Shown: positions 9,572 through 18,165, numbered from the stretch's first letter. The stretch is DNA of 64,000 nt from Chryseobacterium sp. FH1 (GCF_000735135.1 NZ_JPLZ01000006.1:1178001-1242000), one strand, 5' to 3'. Numbers and translations: made by a program. The notes: generated by a model not told the origin, from the letters alone.

Positions 9572-9604
9572 CAACCAGTTGAAATTCAGCTGGTTGTTTT
9601 TTTT
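9572..9604 (+). terminator. Rho-independent terminator-like hairpin
   Basis: A 7-base stem (CAACCAG at 9572-9578, CTGGTTG at 9590-9596) is followed by a run of nine T. No intact gene lies directly upstream on this strand, so it may be left from a lost gene. Confidence 0.6.
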
Positions 9605-9832
9605 GTGGCTATGTTTTAATGTAGTTGGTCACTTTTTTTAAGTAGGCTGTTTTTAATTCATTATCTCTAAAACGTAGCTAAATCTAATTAAATTTAGCGT
9701 ATTCACATAAATCAATGGCAAAGCAAGAAATTTTTAAATTACAGCTAAAGTCGATTAATAAAGGTTATTGCAAATGATTTTTAAAGTATTGCAATCACTC
9801 TATTCAATGCCCCTAGAGATCTAATTAGTTAA

Positions 9833-10075
9833 TCAATATTTATCAGATTCAAAATCATAAGTAAGCTCTTTAAGAAAATATTTCCTATATACATTGAGTA
9901 AATCTGATTCAAATTCGGATAATGCGTAAATGAGCTTTCTTCGTATTTCCAGATTTACGGTAGTTTCTGAGCTTCTACAATTTTTTTTATAACATTCGGG
10001 TCCAAACCTATCATAGCTTTGAAATAGTGATGGGCTCCGATCTGATGGGTATTGTAAATTTCCGAATTTTTGCAT
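9833..10075 (-). CDS. Hypothetical 80-residue protein, possibly part of a decayed gene
   Basis: I do not recognise this protein (MQKFGNLQYPSDRSPSLFQS at its start). The same frame stays open upstream of the ATG to about 10,200, giving a further 40 or so residues (with ACPDKNCHSQRSASPRPDF) but no start codon. It therefore looks either like a truncated gene or like a frame that is open by chance. The C-terminal half (IRRKLIYALSEFESDLLNVY) could be helical. No ribosome-binding or promoter sequence was found. It lies alone in a gene-poor region next to transposase debris. Confidence 0.3.
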   Translation of the reverse strand: MQKFGNLQYPSDRSPSLFQSYDRFGPECYKKNCRSSETTVNLEIRRKLIYALSEFESDLLNVYRKYFLKELTYDFESDKY

Positions 10076-10282
10076 CGCTAAAACAATGAAGTCTGGGCGC
10101 GGAGAAGCAGACCTTTGTGAGTGGCAGTTTTTATCTGGGCAAGCATACTGTGCTTTAGAATGGGAGAATCTACATGAGAGAGTGGTTTTTTTTTGGTCTA
10201 TTTAGAGCATACTTTTATCTACTAAAACAAGTTGTGTTATATCTCAAAGATACTCAAAATTGAAAGTAATTCACAACATAAA

Positions 10283-11206
10283 TTACTGCTGTTTACCAAA
10301 CCTCACAACCACCGGAAAATGATCACTCCACCCACCTATATATCGTGACCCAGAATATGTCCGTAACGGAAAATGGCTGTTCTTACTACTTTTATTTCTA
10401 AGTCGCATATTGGTGTAGATTTCCGGGACGATCGTTTGGATATTGAAAGTAGCTTTGAGCGAATCCTCAGTAAATAAAATCTGGTCAAAACAAACACCAG
10501 TTTTTCCGTGATAAGTCGTGAATTGTTGCTTCTCGTACAAAGCCTCAAACGGATTGGTCAGTATTGGTTGCTGATTTCGATCAAAGCAAAGTCGCTGTAT
10601 GGCTTCAGCATCTGGATTGTCATTGAAATCACCCATCAAAACAATCGCTTCTTTCTTCTCAACTAGGTCTTGAACAGTTTCATGCAACTTTTCCAAGATA
10701 TAATCCCGTTTTTCTTTTTTGATATCCCGATTCCTCTTAGATGGCAGGTGCAGTACAAAAACGTGGAATTTATTTTCCTCAAACAGGAATTCAGCGTGAA
10801 GAATATCTCTGGTGTCAAATTCCAAACTATCATCCAACTGAAACTTCAGTATTTGCGACTTAGCCAAGGTATATTTGCACTTATCAAAAAGAATGGCAAC
10901 GCTCAAACCTCTGGAATCTTGAGATTGTTGGTAGATGATTTCGTAATTGTGAATTGGCGAATTGTCATTGGTCAAATCCTCCAACACAGATTCAGCGCCA
11001 ATTTCGGCCAAACCAATAATGGAAGGCAATTGTCCAAAATCCTCTTCAATATATCTAAAGACATTGCTGATTTTCCGAATCTTCTGGCTGTACTTGTATT
11101 CATCCCAATTGTATAAACCAAAACTGCTAACGTTGGCCTGATTGGGCGGATAGAAGTTCTCGACATTGTAAAACATCATCAATTCTGAATCCATAGACCC
11201 TACCAA
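10283..11206 (-). CDS. Endonuclease/exonuclease/phosphatase-family protein
   Basis: The 307-residue protein has the EEP-fold order of motifs: FYNVENFYP near residue 12, the metal-binding glutamate in GLAEIG (E68), LHLPSKR with H153, MGDFNDNP with D193 and N195, and the closing SDHFPVVVRF with D295 and H296. This fold hydrolyses phosphodiester bonds in nucleic acids, lipids or small molecules; the substrate is unknown. There is no signal peptide. Its start overlaps the end of corA by a few bases (a second ATG lies at 11194), so the two are translated from one message. It is similar to stand-alone flavobacterial members of the family. Confidence 0.85.
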   Translation of the reverse strand: MVGSMDSELMMFYNVENFYPPNQANVSSFGLYNWDEYKYSQKIRKISNVFRYIEEDFGQLPSIIGLAEIGAESVLEDLTNDNSPIHNYEIIYQQSQDSRGLSVAILFDKCKYTLAKSQILKFQLDDSLEFDTRDILHAEFLFEENKFHVFVLHLPSKRNRDIKKEKRDYILEKLHETVQDLVEKKEAIVLMGDFNDNPDAEAIQRLCFDRNQQPILTNPFEALYEKQQFTTYHGKTGVCFDQILFTEDSLKATFNIQTIVPEIYTNMRLRNKSSKNSHFPLRTYSGSRYIGGWSDHFPVVVRFGKQQ

Positions 11207-12102
11207 CGTTTTCTACGCATGAATAGGAAAGTCAAAAACACAATCGTCGCCATCACGCCCAGAATAATATAATAGCCATATTTGTGGTGCAATTCCGGCA
11301 TCACGTCGAAGTTCATTCCGTAGATTCCCGCTATAAAGGTGATTGGTAAAAAGTAGACCGAATAGATGGCCAAAAGCTTCATCACTTGGTTGGCTTTCTG
11401 GTCAGACAAGGCCAGGAACATCGAGATCATATTCGTGGTTTGTGCATTCAAATGGTCAAAGTCGGCGATAACGTCTTTCTGTTTATCAATGAGATCCATC
11501 ACTTGCACATCTTCAAGATCAAGCGTTTTGAACTTCGAAATCCATTCGCCAGAGATATTCAGGATTCTGGTATTGAGACCAGATTTGCGTTTCAGTTTGT
11601 AAAGTCTTCGGATTTGTACGGAATCATTCGTGTTTTTTAGAAAAATCTCGTTTTCCATCACATCCAAAAGTTCCAACAGACTGCTACTTTCATCATCAAA
11701 ACTTTTCATTATTTTCAACGCCAATCGCAGCGCCAGATCATCTCGGTGAACAAGGTCAATATCCTCTTTGTCCAGTTCCGCGCACATTTCTTGGATGCTT
11801 TTGCTCTTGGTTCTATGAGTCGTGATGATGAGGTTTGGAAGCAGGAAAATACCCAATTTACTGCTGATGTCGCTGATGTTGTTCAATGTTCGGCGTTCCA
11901 GATCAGTAGCTTCCCGTGTCAGAAAAAACTTCACATCGCCCACTTCTTCAAATTTTGGAAGGTGGTTCGGGTCAATCGTATCCTCCAAAAGAAGCTGATT
12001 GATATGATAACGCTGATGCAAAAACTGGAGATCTTCCTCCGTAGGCGCAGTCACATCGATCCATTCCCAATGCTTTGCTTTATATTTCTGTTCTATAGGC
12101 AT
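11200..12102 (-). CDS. corA: CorA-family magnesium/cobalt transporter
   Basis: The 300-residue protein has a long, mostly helical cytoplasmic domain and two C-terminal membrane helices (about 244-261 and 274-294). The signature GMN lies at residues 262-264 (IAGIYGMNF), which forms the selectivity loop of the pentameric channel. The tail is basic (MRRKRW), as usual. CorA lets Mg2+ and sometimes Co2+ or Ni2+ enter through the inner membrane. It is the first gene of a two-gene unit with the EEP phosphohydrolase, whose start overlaps it. Whether that neighbour is Mg2+-dependent in practice is only suggested by its family. Confidence 0.93.
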   Translation of the reverse strand: MPIEQKYKAKHWEWIDVTAPTEEDLQFLHQRYHINQLLLEDTIDPNHLPKFEEVGDVKFFLTREATDLERRTLNNISDISSKLGIFLLPNLIITTHRTKSKSIQEMCAELDKEDIDLVHRDDLALRLALKIMKSFDDESSSLLELLDVMENEIFLKNTNDSVQIRRLYKLKRKSGLNTRILNISGEWISKFKTLDLEDVQVMDLIDKQKDVIADFDHLNAQTTNMISMFLALSDQKANQVMKLLAIYSVYFLPITFIAGIYGMNFDVMPELHHKYGYYIILGVMATIVFLTFLFMRRKRW

Positions 12103-12160
12103 ACCGCAAAACTAAATAAAATTACAATTAGTTGATACAAATCGTTCATTCAAATTATTT

Positions 12161-12227
12161 GGGCAGCTTTATCCGTCTTCCATTCCCTCCCGATTTTACA
12201 TCGGGATCCACTCAAGCCGTGCTGCAG
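12161..12227. repeat. Dispersed inverted-repeat element (GGCAGCTTT / GCTGC type)
   Basis: The element starts GGGCAGCTTT and ends in GTGCTGCAG, giving terminal inverted GCAGC/GCTGC. Inside is a second perfect palindrome, TCCCGAT at 12188-12194 against ATCGGGA at 12200-12206. A related copy sits at 46581-46653. The 12103-12473 spacer otherwise contains another repeat (12257-12330) and the fabH promoter. Confidence 0.55.
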
Positions 12228-12256
12228 ATTCAATGTGATAAAATATTCAACATAAA

Positions 12257-12330
12257 AAGACATTTTGTCATTCAGTAGGAATCGCTACAATATTTTAATA
12301 TTAGCTTAGGTTCTTTCAGAGTGACAAATG
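12257..12330. repeat. Dispersed repeat with GTCATTC-GTAGGAATC motif
   Basis: TTTGTCATTCAGTAGGAATC is followed at the far end by a degenerate inverted copy (TTCTTTCAGAGTGACAAA). Better copies are at 39749-39800 and 46690-46769. Confidence 0.6.
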
Positions 12331-12443
12331 GAATATGATATGGGTAATATATTTTTGCGAATTAATTGTTTGTAAGTCATTCTAATATACAACATCTCAA
12401 TTCTAACTTCTAACAAAAAAACCTATGTAATAAATAAAATAAT

Positions 12444-12451
12444 TATTTTTG
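12444..12451 (+). promoter_or_regulatory. Predicted -7 element of the fabH-like gene
   Basis: TATTTTTG matches the Bacteroidota -7 consensus TAnnTTTG and lies 22 bases before the start codon. No good -33 TTTG is seen at the expected distance. Confidence 0.5.
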
Positions 12452-12473
12452 CAGGGACTTTTAAAATAACAAA

Positions 12474-13496
12474 ATGATCAAAAGTGTAATCTCAGGCGTA
12501 GGCCATTACGTTCCTGAAAATATCGTGACCAACGATGACCTTTCCAAACTGATGACCACCAACGATGAGTGGATCACCGAGAGAACAGGCATAAAAGAAA
12601 GAAGACACCGCAAAAACCGCGTCGATTCCGAAGAGACAACTTCTTTCTACGGTTTCAAAGCATCAGAGATCGCTCTGAAAAACGCCAACCTTACCGCCCA
12701 AGACATCGATTATATTGTATTTGCAACACTTTCTCCGGATTATTATTTTCCAGGTTCAGGTGTACTTTTGCAGGAGTTGTTGGGTTGTGGAACGATTGGT
12801 GCCTTGGATGTCAGAAATCAATGTTCAGGATTCGTCTATGCAATGAGCGTTGCAGATGCTTTCATCAAATCTGGATTGTACAAGAATGTTTTGGTGGTAG
12901 GTGCAGAGATCCATTCTTTCGGATTGGATTTTTCTGATGCTGGAAGAGGTGTTTCCGTCATCTTCGGAGATGGTGCTGGCGCAGTGGTTTTATCAGCTAG
13001 TGAAGACGCCAACGACAAAGGAATCTTGTCTGTCAATATGCATTCCGAAGGGAAATATGCAGAAGAACTGGCCGTGAAATTCCCTGGAACCAAATTGGGC
13101 TGGAGCGATACTTTACTGACAAACCCAGACTCTGTAACTTCCGAAGATATTTATCCAGTGATGAATGGAAACTTTGTTTTCAAACACGCTGTGACAAGAT
13201 TCCCAGAAACGATTTTGGAAGCTTTGGAAAAGGCAGGAAAGAAGATTGAAGATTTGGATTTACTCATTCCACATCAGGCAAATATCAGAATTGCACAATA
13301 CGTTCAGCAATTGTTGCATTTGCCAGACGAAAAAGTCTTCGTGAATATCCAAAAATATGGAAACACAACCGCTGCTTCTATTCCGATTGCTTTGAGTGAA
13401 GCCATCTTGGAAGGCAGAATGAAACGGGGTGATTTGGTTTGTATGTCCGCCTTCGGAAGTGGTTTCACTTGGGGAAGTGTCCTTTTTGAATATTAA
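12474..13496 (+). CDS. fabH: 3-oxoacyl-ACP synthase III family ketosynthase
   Basis: The 340-residue protein is a thiolase-fold ketosynthase. The catalytic triad is visible: C117 in RNQCSGF, H267 in LIPHQANIR and N297 in KYGNTTAASIP. Family members condense acyl-CoA with malonyl-ACP to start fatty-acid chains. It is a stand-alone gene, not within a fab cluster, and many flavobacteria hold several paralogues, so the housekeeping FabH may be elsewhere; this copy could serve another acyl chain. It ends at a strong hairpin shared with the convergent ohrR. Confidence 0.88.
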   Translation: MIKSVISGVGHYVPENIVTNDDLSKLMTTNDEWITERTGIKERRHRKNRVDSEETTSFYGFKASEIALKNANLTAQDIDYIVFATLSPDYYFPGSGVLLQELLGCGTIGALDVRNQCSGFVYAMSVADAFIKSGLYKNVLVVGAEIHSFGLDFSDAGRGVSVIFGDGAGAVVLSASEDANDKGILSVNMHSEGKYAEELAVKFPGTKLGWSDTLLTNPDSVTSEDIYPVMNGNFVFKHAVTRFPETILEALEKAGKKIEDLDLLIPHQANIRIAQYVQQLLHLPDEKVFVNIQKYGNTTAASIPIALSEAILEGRMKRGDLVCMSAFGSGFTWGSVLFEY

Positions 13497-13519
13497 TTCA
13501 GTTCCATTAAAAATAAAAG

Positions 13520-13551
13520 AGCGCTATTCGGATTTCCCAATAGCGCTTTTT
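13520..13551. terminator. Bidirectional terminator between fabH and ohrR
   Basis: AGCGCTATT (13520-13528) pairs with AATAGCGCT (13539-13547). It is followed by T5 and preceded by an A-rich run, so it can stop transcription from both sides. Confidence 0.85.
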
Positions 13552-13552
13552 G

Positions 13553-13981
13553 TTACTCATTGATCTGTTTGACGACTTTATCAGATAAAGACTTCAACTG
13601 TACCATTTCTTCCAGACTCAGGTTCATTGCTTTAGCCAATTCAATCGGAATGCAAGTGGCTTTTTCTTTAAGTGTCCTACCTTTTTCCGTGAGATGGATT
13701 TTCACCACACGCTCGTCTTCTTTGCTTCGTTTGCGAGTCAGATAATCTTTTGATTCCAGACGTTTCAGCAACGGTGTCAAAGTTCCATTATCCAATTGTA
13801 AAATTTCTCCAACTTGATTGACGGTCAAATCGTCCTTTTCCCAAAGCGTCATCATTGCGATGTATTGTGGATATGTCAAGCCAATATCTTTTAGGATCGG
13901 TCGATAACACTGCATTATTTCGCGGTGTAAAACGTAAACGGAGAAGCAAAGTTGCTTGTCAAGTTTTAGTAAATCTTCCAT
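13553..13981 (-). CDS. ohrR: MarR-family peroxide-sensing repressor, OhrR type
   Basis: The 142-residue protein has the winged-helix MarR fold. The N-terminal LDKQLCFSVY carries C12, the position of the reactive cysteine of OhrR proteins, and Y26 and Y37 match the tyrosines that bond to it. A second cysteine, C110, could form a disulfide as in two-cysteine OhrR. When oxidised by organic peroxides, OhrR leaves its operator. It follows ohr on the same strand with about 100 bases between, and a 20-base palindrome precedes ohr, so it probably controls ohr and itself. Confidence 0.88.
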   Translation of the reverse strand: MEDLLKLDKQLCFSVYVLHREIMQCYRPILKDIGLTYPQYIAMMTLWEKDDLTVNQVGEILQLDNGTLTPLLKRLESKDYLTRKRSKEDERVVKIHLTEKGRTLKEKATCIPIELAKAMNLSLEEMVQLKSLSDKVVKQINE

Positions 13982-14034
13982 ATTGGGCTTTTTAATTTAA
14001 TCGTTTCCAATTTTCAAAGATAACAGATTTTTCA

Positions 14035-14062
14035 CTGTGTCATCCTGAGCGGAGTAGAAGGA
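14035..14062. repeat. Partial copy of the CCTGAGCGGAGT repeat
   Basis: GTCATCCTGAGCGGAGTAGAAGG between ohr and ohrR is one arm of the palindrome present in full at 40784-40856. Confidence 0.5.
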
Positions 14063-14082
14063 CGAGTTTGGGCAAGCAAATT

Positions 14083-14505
14083 TTAGTCGTTGCTCACAGT
14101 CAATTTCACTTCCATATTTCCTCTTGTTGCATTAGAATAAGGACAGATTTGATGCGCTTTCTCAATCAATTCCTGAGCTTGTTCCAAAGAAACACCCGGA
14201 ATGTTCGCATGCAATTCAGTCTCTAATCCAAAACCGCCGTTCTCTATTTGTCCAATTCCAACTTTTGCCGTAACGGTTGTTTCGCCAGTTTCTATTTTGC
14301 TTTGTTTGATGACTAAGTTCAATGCGCTGTCAAAACATGCAGAATATCCTGCTGCAAAAAGCATTTCTGGATTGGCAAAGTCGTCGTTTGCGCCACCTAA
14401 TCCTTTTGGCATTCTCACTTCTAAGTCTAGAATTCCGTTATCACTTTTCACGTTTCCGTTTCTTCCTCCTGTGGCTGTAGCGCCAATGCTGTACAATGTT
14501 TTCAT
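14083..14505 (-). CDS. ohr: Organic hydroperoxide resistance protein Ohr
   Basis: The 140-residue protein belongs to the Ohr/OsmC family. The two redox cysteines are at C57 (GYSACFDSAL) and C121 (HQICPYSNATRGN). R15 in ATGGRNG and E47 in NPEMLFAAGY occupy the positions of the residues that activate the peroxidatic cysteine. Ohr reduces fatty-acid and other organic peroxides to alcohols with lipoylated partners. The palindromic operator and promoter lie just upstream and ohrR just downstream, a classic regulon of two genes. Confidence 0.94.
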   Translation of the reverse strand: MKTLYSIGATATGGRNGNVKSDNGILDLEVRMPKGLGGANDDFANPEMLFAAGYSACFDSALNLVIKQSKIETGETTVTAKVGIGQIENGGFGLETELHANIPGVSLEQAQELIEKAHQICPYSNATRGNMEVKLTVSND

Positions 14506-14537
14506 TTTGTTGATGATTTAATTATTATTTGATAGGA

Positions 14538-14575
14538 CAAATGTATGGTGTAAAATTATATTGTGCACAATATAA
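14538..14575 (-). promoter_or_regulatory. ohr promoter and OhrR operator
   Basis: A perfect 20-base palindrome, TTATATTGTGCACAATATAA, occupies 14556-14575. Read on the minus strand it is followed by TACATTTG (14545-14538), a match to the -7 consensus TAnnTTTG. The place expected for the -33 element lies inside the palindrome, so a bound repressor would block RNA polymerase. The ohr start codon is about 33 bases beyond the -7 element. Confidence 0.8.
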
Positions 14576-14640
14576 AATGAAGTTTACATCGAAATCGATT
14601 ATTGATGTAAACTATAAAAGCATATTTTTGGATTTTAAAT

Positions 14641-15837
14641 TTAAATGAAATCATAATAACCATTATCCTTTCCAAGGATTTTATTGTCATTCGTATTCAG
14701 CCACCTTTTCAGAACAGTAGCATAAACTTTTCGGAAATCTTCCTTGTAGATCAAATCGCCATCATTAAGATTATTAAGATCTGGAAGCTCATTCAGTAAT
14801 CCCTTTTTCTTAAGTCCGCCACTGATGAAAAACATTTGGTTAGCCGTTCCGTGATCGGTGCCGTTACTCGCATTTTGCGCCACGCGTCGCCCGAATTCTG
14901 AGAAGGTCATAATCATCACATCATTGAATTTTCCATTCTCCTTCATATCTTTAGTGAAAACCTCCACCGCATCATTTATGGATTGGAAAAGTTGAGTCTG
15001 ACGCTGATTCTGATTGGTATGTGTATCAAAACTTCCAACTGATAGATAATAAACTTGCGTATTAATATCAGATTTAATCAATGAAGCAATCGTTTTGAAG
15101 TCTTTCCCGATTTGTGTCGTAGGATAAACTTTGTCCGTTGGTTTCACCTTACTTTCCTTAAAGATATACTCTGAATTGTTGACTGTATTTCCCAGCGTGC
15201 TGTAAAGATAACTCGCCAAATCGTGGTCGTGATCGTGGTTATCAAAAGCCAATTTTTTATAAAGACTTTCTTGACTGTTGTCGAATAATTTCTTTGGATC
15301 TTTGAATGCGATTGCTTTCTTGTTTTCGCCCTTCATTGCAAGACTTAGCAGATCATCAACTTCGATCGCCTGAGTAGGATTGGTGCAATCGTGGCAAGCT
15401 TCATCCAAATATCTTCCTAGCCAACCTGTGTTTACGAACTGATCGCTATCGCTCGCCGAATGCCAAATGTCCATACTCCGAAAGTGTGATTTGTTAGGTT
15501 CTGGATAACCAACGTTATTCATCACCGCGAGTTCTCCGTTGTCATAAAGCTCCTTGAAGAATTTCAAATTCGGATTAATTCCTGCTTCGTCCGTCAAGAG
15601 CAATGCATCATTTTCCTTGATTGAAATTTGATTTCGAGATTTATAATAGATGTCATTTTTAATAGGAATAATAGTGTTCAGTCCGTCATTTCCACCAGTG
15701 AATTGGAGAATGATGAGCGTTTTTCCATTCATTGCAATTGCTTCTGGAAGCGTCAAAGCTTTTAGGAAATTTGGAAATAAAAACGATGCGGTTGCAAGAC
15801 TTGTGGTTTGGAGAAAGGTTTTTCTAGTGATAATCAT
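14641..15837 (-). CDS. DUF1501 family exported protein
   Basis: The 398-residue protein opens with an export signal around TRKTFLQTTSLATASFLFP, as in this family, whose members often have a twin-arginine-like start. It has the DUF1501 landmarks LQFTGGNDGLNTIIP near residue 44, HFRSMDIWHSA near 118, and FSEFGRRVAQN with TDHGTANQMF towards the C-terminus. The fold is related to the alkaline phosphatase/sulfatase group; the substrate is not known. It follows the DUF1800 gene after 12 bases, and the two families are almost always paired, so they very likely act together in the periplasm or at the surface. Confidence 0.9.
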   Translation of the reverse strand: MIITRKTFLQTTSLATASFLFPNFLKALTLPEAIAMNGKTLIILQFTGGNDGLNTIIPIKNDIYYKSRNQISIKENDALLLTDEAGINPNLKFFKELYDNGELAVMNNVGYPEPNKSHFRSMDIWHSASDSDQFVNTGWLGRYLDEACHDCTNPTQAIEVDDLLSLAMKGENKKAIAFKDPKKLFDNSQESLYKKLAFDNHDHDHDLASYLYSTLGNTVNNSEYIFKESKVKPTDKVYPTTQIGKDFKTIASLIKSDINTQVYYLSVGSFDTHTNQNQRQTQLFQSINDAVEVFTKDMKENGKFNDVMIMTFSEFGRRVAQNASNGTDHGTANQMFFISGGLKKKGLLNELPDLNNLNDGDLIYKEDFRKVYATVLKRWLNTNDNKILGKDNGYYDFI

Positions 15838-15849
15838 AACGGCTTATTT

Positions 15850-17214
15850 TTAACAAAGTTGATATTCGGGCGTACACATCAAACTGATCATCAGGTGTTG
15901 CTTGCTTTTCCCAGCATTGAATTCCGTGATCATATTTCTCATTTTATTTGTCGGATTTGGCAGTAATAGTGCAAAAAGATCTTCATTCAGAATATTGCTG
16001 ACGCTTTCCCAATGGATCGTGATTTTGTTTTGCTTGTTGTTGACAATCAGTTTCTTTTCTCCTCTTCCCATATTTAGGTCATCATCGGATTTTGGTTCCA
16101 CATCCAACGTTTTGTAACCTGCCATTACAGATGGGATTTTCATTCTCAGAAGTAGGGTAGAACTGTCGATCCATCCAATTCCAGAAGGCCATCCTGCGAC
16201 ATTTGGCGGTTGAAGAAGTTGTTGTCCTAGGATTCTTTCGAAGTTGTAGATCGTGTTTCCATTCTGAATGTCCATTGGCAAAATTCTTCGAATTCCAACT
16301 ATCAATTCAACTGGCGATTTCACTTTTGCCCCGATATTTTTCTCGGTATAAAACCAATTGGAGAGAAAAATCTCATCCAGCAAAGCCTTGATATTATAAT
16401 TTGACTTATAGAAAGTTTCGCTTAATGATAGAATCAGTTTATCGTCCGGCGTTTCGTTAACGAAATATTTATAGATTTTGCTTGTAATGAATTTGGCGCA
16501 TTCTGGTTTTTCGAGAATCATATTAATGATATCTGTTCCCGTAAAGTTTCCCGTTTTTCCAAAGAATTCTTTCTCTCCAGAGTCGTGTTGCTTCAGGTTT
16601 TCACGGAATTCTCCATTCTCATCATAGCTCCAACCGGTGAAAGCTCTTGCCGATTCGCGAATGTCTTTTTCTGTGTAGTTTCCTGTGCCGAGCGTAAAAA
16701 GTTCCATAAGTTCTCGAGCAAAATTCTCGTTGGCTTTCGCTTTTTTATTTTGTTGATTATTCAAAAAATTAAGCATTGCCGGAGATTTTGAAACTTCAAA
16801 AACCAAATCACGAAAATTCCCTAAGCCGTGCTTTCTAAAAATATTAATGATATCAAGATTAAAAAGTGACTGCTGAATCCTCGTGGCAAAATGGCCGTGC
16901 CAGAAAAGCGCCATTTTTTCCTGAAGCTGATTTGGACTGTTGATCATCAGATTTTGCCAAGCTTTTCCGATGGCCAAGTTGTGGTCTTTATTATATTGAT
17001 TGACAGGTTTTTTGTCAGTCGATTTAGACATTTCCTGATATTTCTGATAAGTTATTTTGTAAACTTCAATCTCAATAGGTTTGTATTCGGAATTTGATGT
17101 CAAATCTTGATAGAGTTTCTTTTGACTGATGTTTTTAAGCTTCTCAATATCATTGTGATGAATCCCAAAACCCGCTCTGGAAACCAAATGTTTATTCTTC
17201 AGAAAGTTATTCAT
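15850..17214 (-). CDS. DUF1800 family protein
   Basis: The 454-residue protein starts with the typical HLVSRAGFGIHHNDIEKL and contains LFWHGHFATR, ENFARELMELFTLG and FTGWSYDENGEF, all hallmarks of DUF1800. The C-terminal part has the conserved PPNVAGWPSGIGWID. No biochemical role is established for the family. It is the first gene of a two-gene unit with the DUF1501 protein. No classical signal peptide is seen at its start, so its location is unclear. Confidence 0.9.
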   Translation of the reverse strand: MNNFLKNKHLVSRAGFGIHHNDIEKLKNISQKKLYQDLTSNSEYKPIEIEVYKITYQKYQEMSKSTDKKPVNQYNKDHNLAIGKAWQNLMINSPNQLQEKMALFWHGHFATRIQQSLFNLDIINIFRKHGLGNFRDLVFEVSKSPAMLNFLNNQQNKKAKANENFARELMELFTLGTGNYTEKDIRESARAFTGWSYDENGEFRENLKQHDSGEKEFFGKTGNFTGTDIINMILEKPECAKFITSKIYKYFVNETPDDKLILSLSETFYKSNYNIKALLDEIFLSNWFYTEKNIGAKVKSPVELIVGIRRILPMDIQNGNTIYNFERILGQQLLQPPNVAGWPSGIGWIDSSTLLLRMKIPSVMAGYKTLDVEPKSDDDLNMGRGEKKLIVNNKQNKITIHWESVSNILNEDLFALLLPNPTNKMRNMITEFNAGKSKQHLMISLMCTPEYQLC

Positions 17215-17430
17215 AACAAGTATTTAATGATTTGATTAATGAATGATATTGATGTTAAAGCAAAAATGATGAAAACGACCTTTTTGTCATAAAAAATTAA
17301 TATGAAAGTCTTTTTTAATGGATTGAATATTAGATGATTGTTTGGTACGATGTTAGATTTGTGAAACAATTTTGATGCTTTGGCACGGTATTTACAAGTA
17401 AGACCTTTGTAAAATTTAAAATTTAAGAAT

Positions 17431-18015
17431 ATGAAATCTTTAAAGCAATTAATATTAGGAGCGGGAATTTTGGCAGGAGGTTTATTATCTGCACAAAGTT
17501 CTGAGATGAACAATATGCTAAAAGTAGGTCTTAACGGAGGTGTTTCTACAGGCGGTAATACGGCTGCAAACCTTGGAGTTGACTTGGCTTATCAGCATCT
17601 TGTGACGCCAGGTTTTGGTCTTGGTATCGCAACTGGTTATAACAATTATTTCGGTAAAGATAGAAATGTATCAATCAATGGTGCTAATGTAGATGTGAAA
17701 AACAATGACTTCGGTGTGATTCCTGTAGCAGCGCTTTTTAGAATATATCCTAAGCAAACGGGATTCTATTTCGGAGCTGACTTAGGTTACGGATTCATCG
17801 TTGGAGATGATTACGTTGCAGATAATGTAAACGTTGCAAGACCAGATGGTGGATTCTACATCAAACCAGAAATCGGTTACCACAACAGAGATTGGAACTT
17901 CTTTGCTCAGTACAATAAAACATTTACTGGCGACAAAGGACAGATTGGCGATCAAAAATACAACGCCGGAGCAATCGGAGTTGGATTTAGCTACAACATT
18001 CCTTTAGGAAACTAA
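17431..18015 (+). CDS. Outer-membrane beta-barrel protein
   Basis: The 194-residue precursor has a signal peptide (MKSLKQLILGAGILAGGLLSAQ) followed by alternating hydrophobic and polar strands rich in glycine and aromatic residues. It ends in GAIGVGFSYNIPLGN, a typical last strand. The pattern fits an eight-stranded OmpA/OmpX-like barrel. It stands alone, with a terminator 65 bases after the stop. No specific ligand or function can be given. Confidence 0.82.
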   Translation: MKSLKQLILGAGILAGGLLSAQSSEMNNMLKVGLNGGVSTGGNTAANLGVDLAYQHLVTPGFGLGIATGYNNYFGKDRNVSINGANVDVKNNDFGVIPVAALFRIYPKQTGFYFGADLGYGFIVGDDYVADNVNVARPDGGFYIKPEIGYHNRDWNFFAQYNKTFTGDKGQIGDQKYNAGAIGVGFSYNIPLGN

Positions 18016-18079
18016 AATTTAATTTCTATTTCTTAAATTTAAGGAATTAGGACATTATTCAATAAACTATGATACAGGT

Positions 18080-18114
18080 AAAGCCTTCATTTTCTAATGG
18101 AGGCTTTCTTTTTT
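18080..18114 (+). terminator. Terminator after the beta-barrel gene
   Basis: AAAGCCTTCATT (18080-18091) pairs with AATGGAGGCTTT (18096-18107), with one G-U pair, followed by a T-rich run. Confidence 0.85.
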
Positions 18115-18157
18115 CAAAACTTATCATATATCAATAATAGTTTCGATTGATTCTAAT

Positions 18158-18165
18158 TAGATTTG
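18158..18165 (+). promoter_or_regulatory. Predicted -7 element of the YceI gene
   Basis: TAGATTTG matches TAnnTTTG and lies 23 bases upstream of the chosen start at 18189. This position supports that start rather than the in-frame ATG at 18147, which would lie upstream of the promoter. Confidence 0.55.

Noticed and set aside
10670-11116. 148-residue plus-strand frame
   Set aside because: It runs antisense through the EEP-family gene, which has all catalytic motifs; the antisense product resembles nothing.
17211-17513. 100-residue minus-strand frame upstream of the DUF1800 gene
   Set aside because: It overlaps the signal peptide region of the beta-barrel gene on the other strand and has no family-like sequence; it is the complement of that gene plus spacer.
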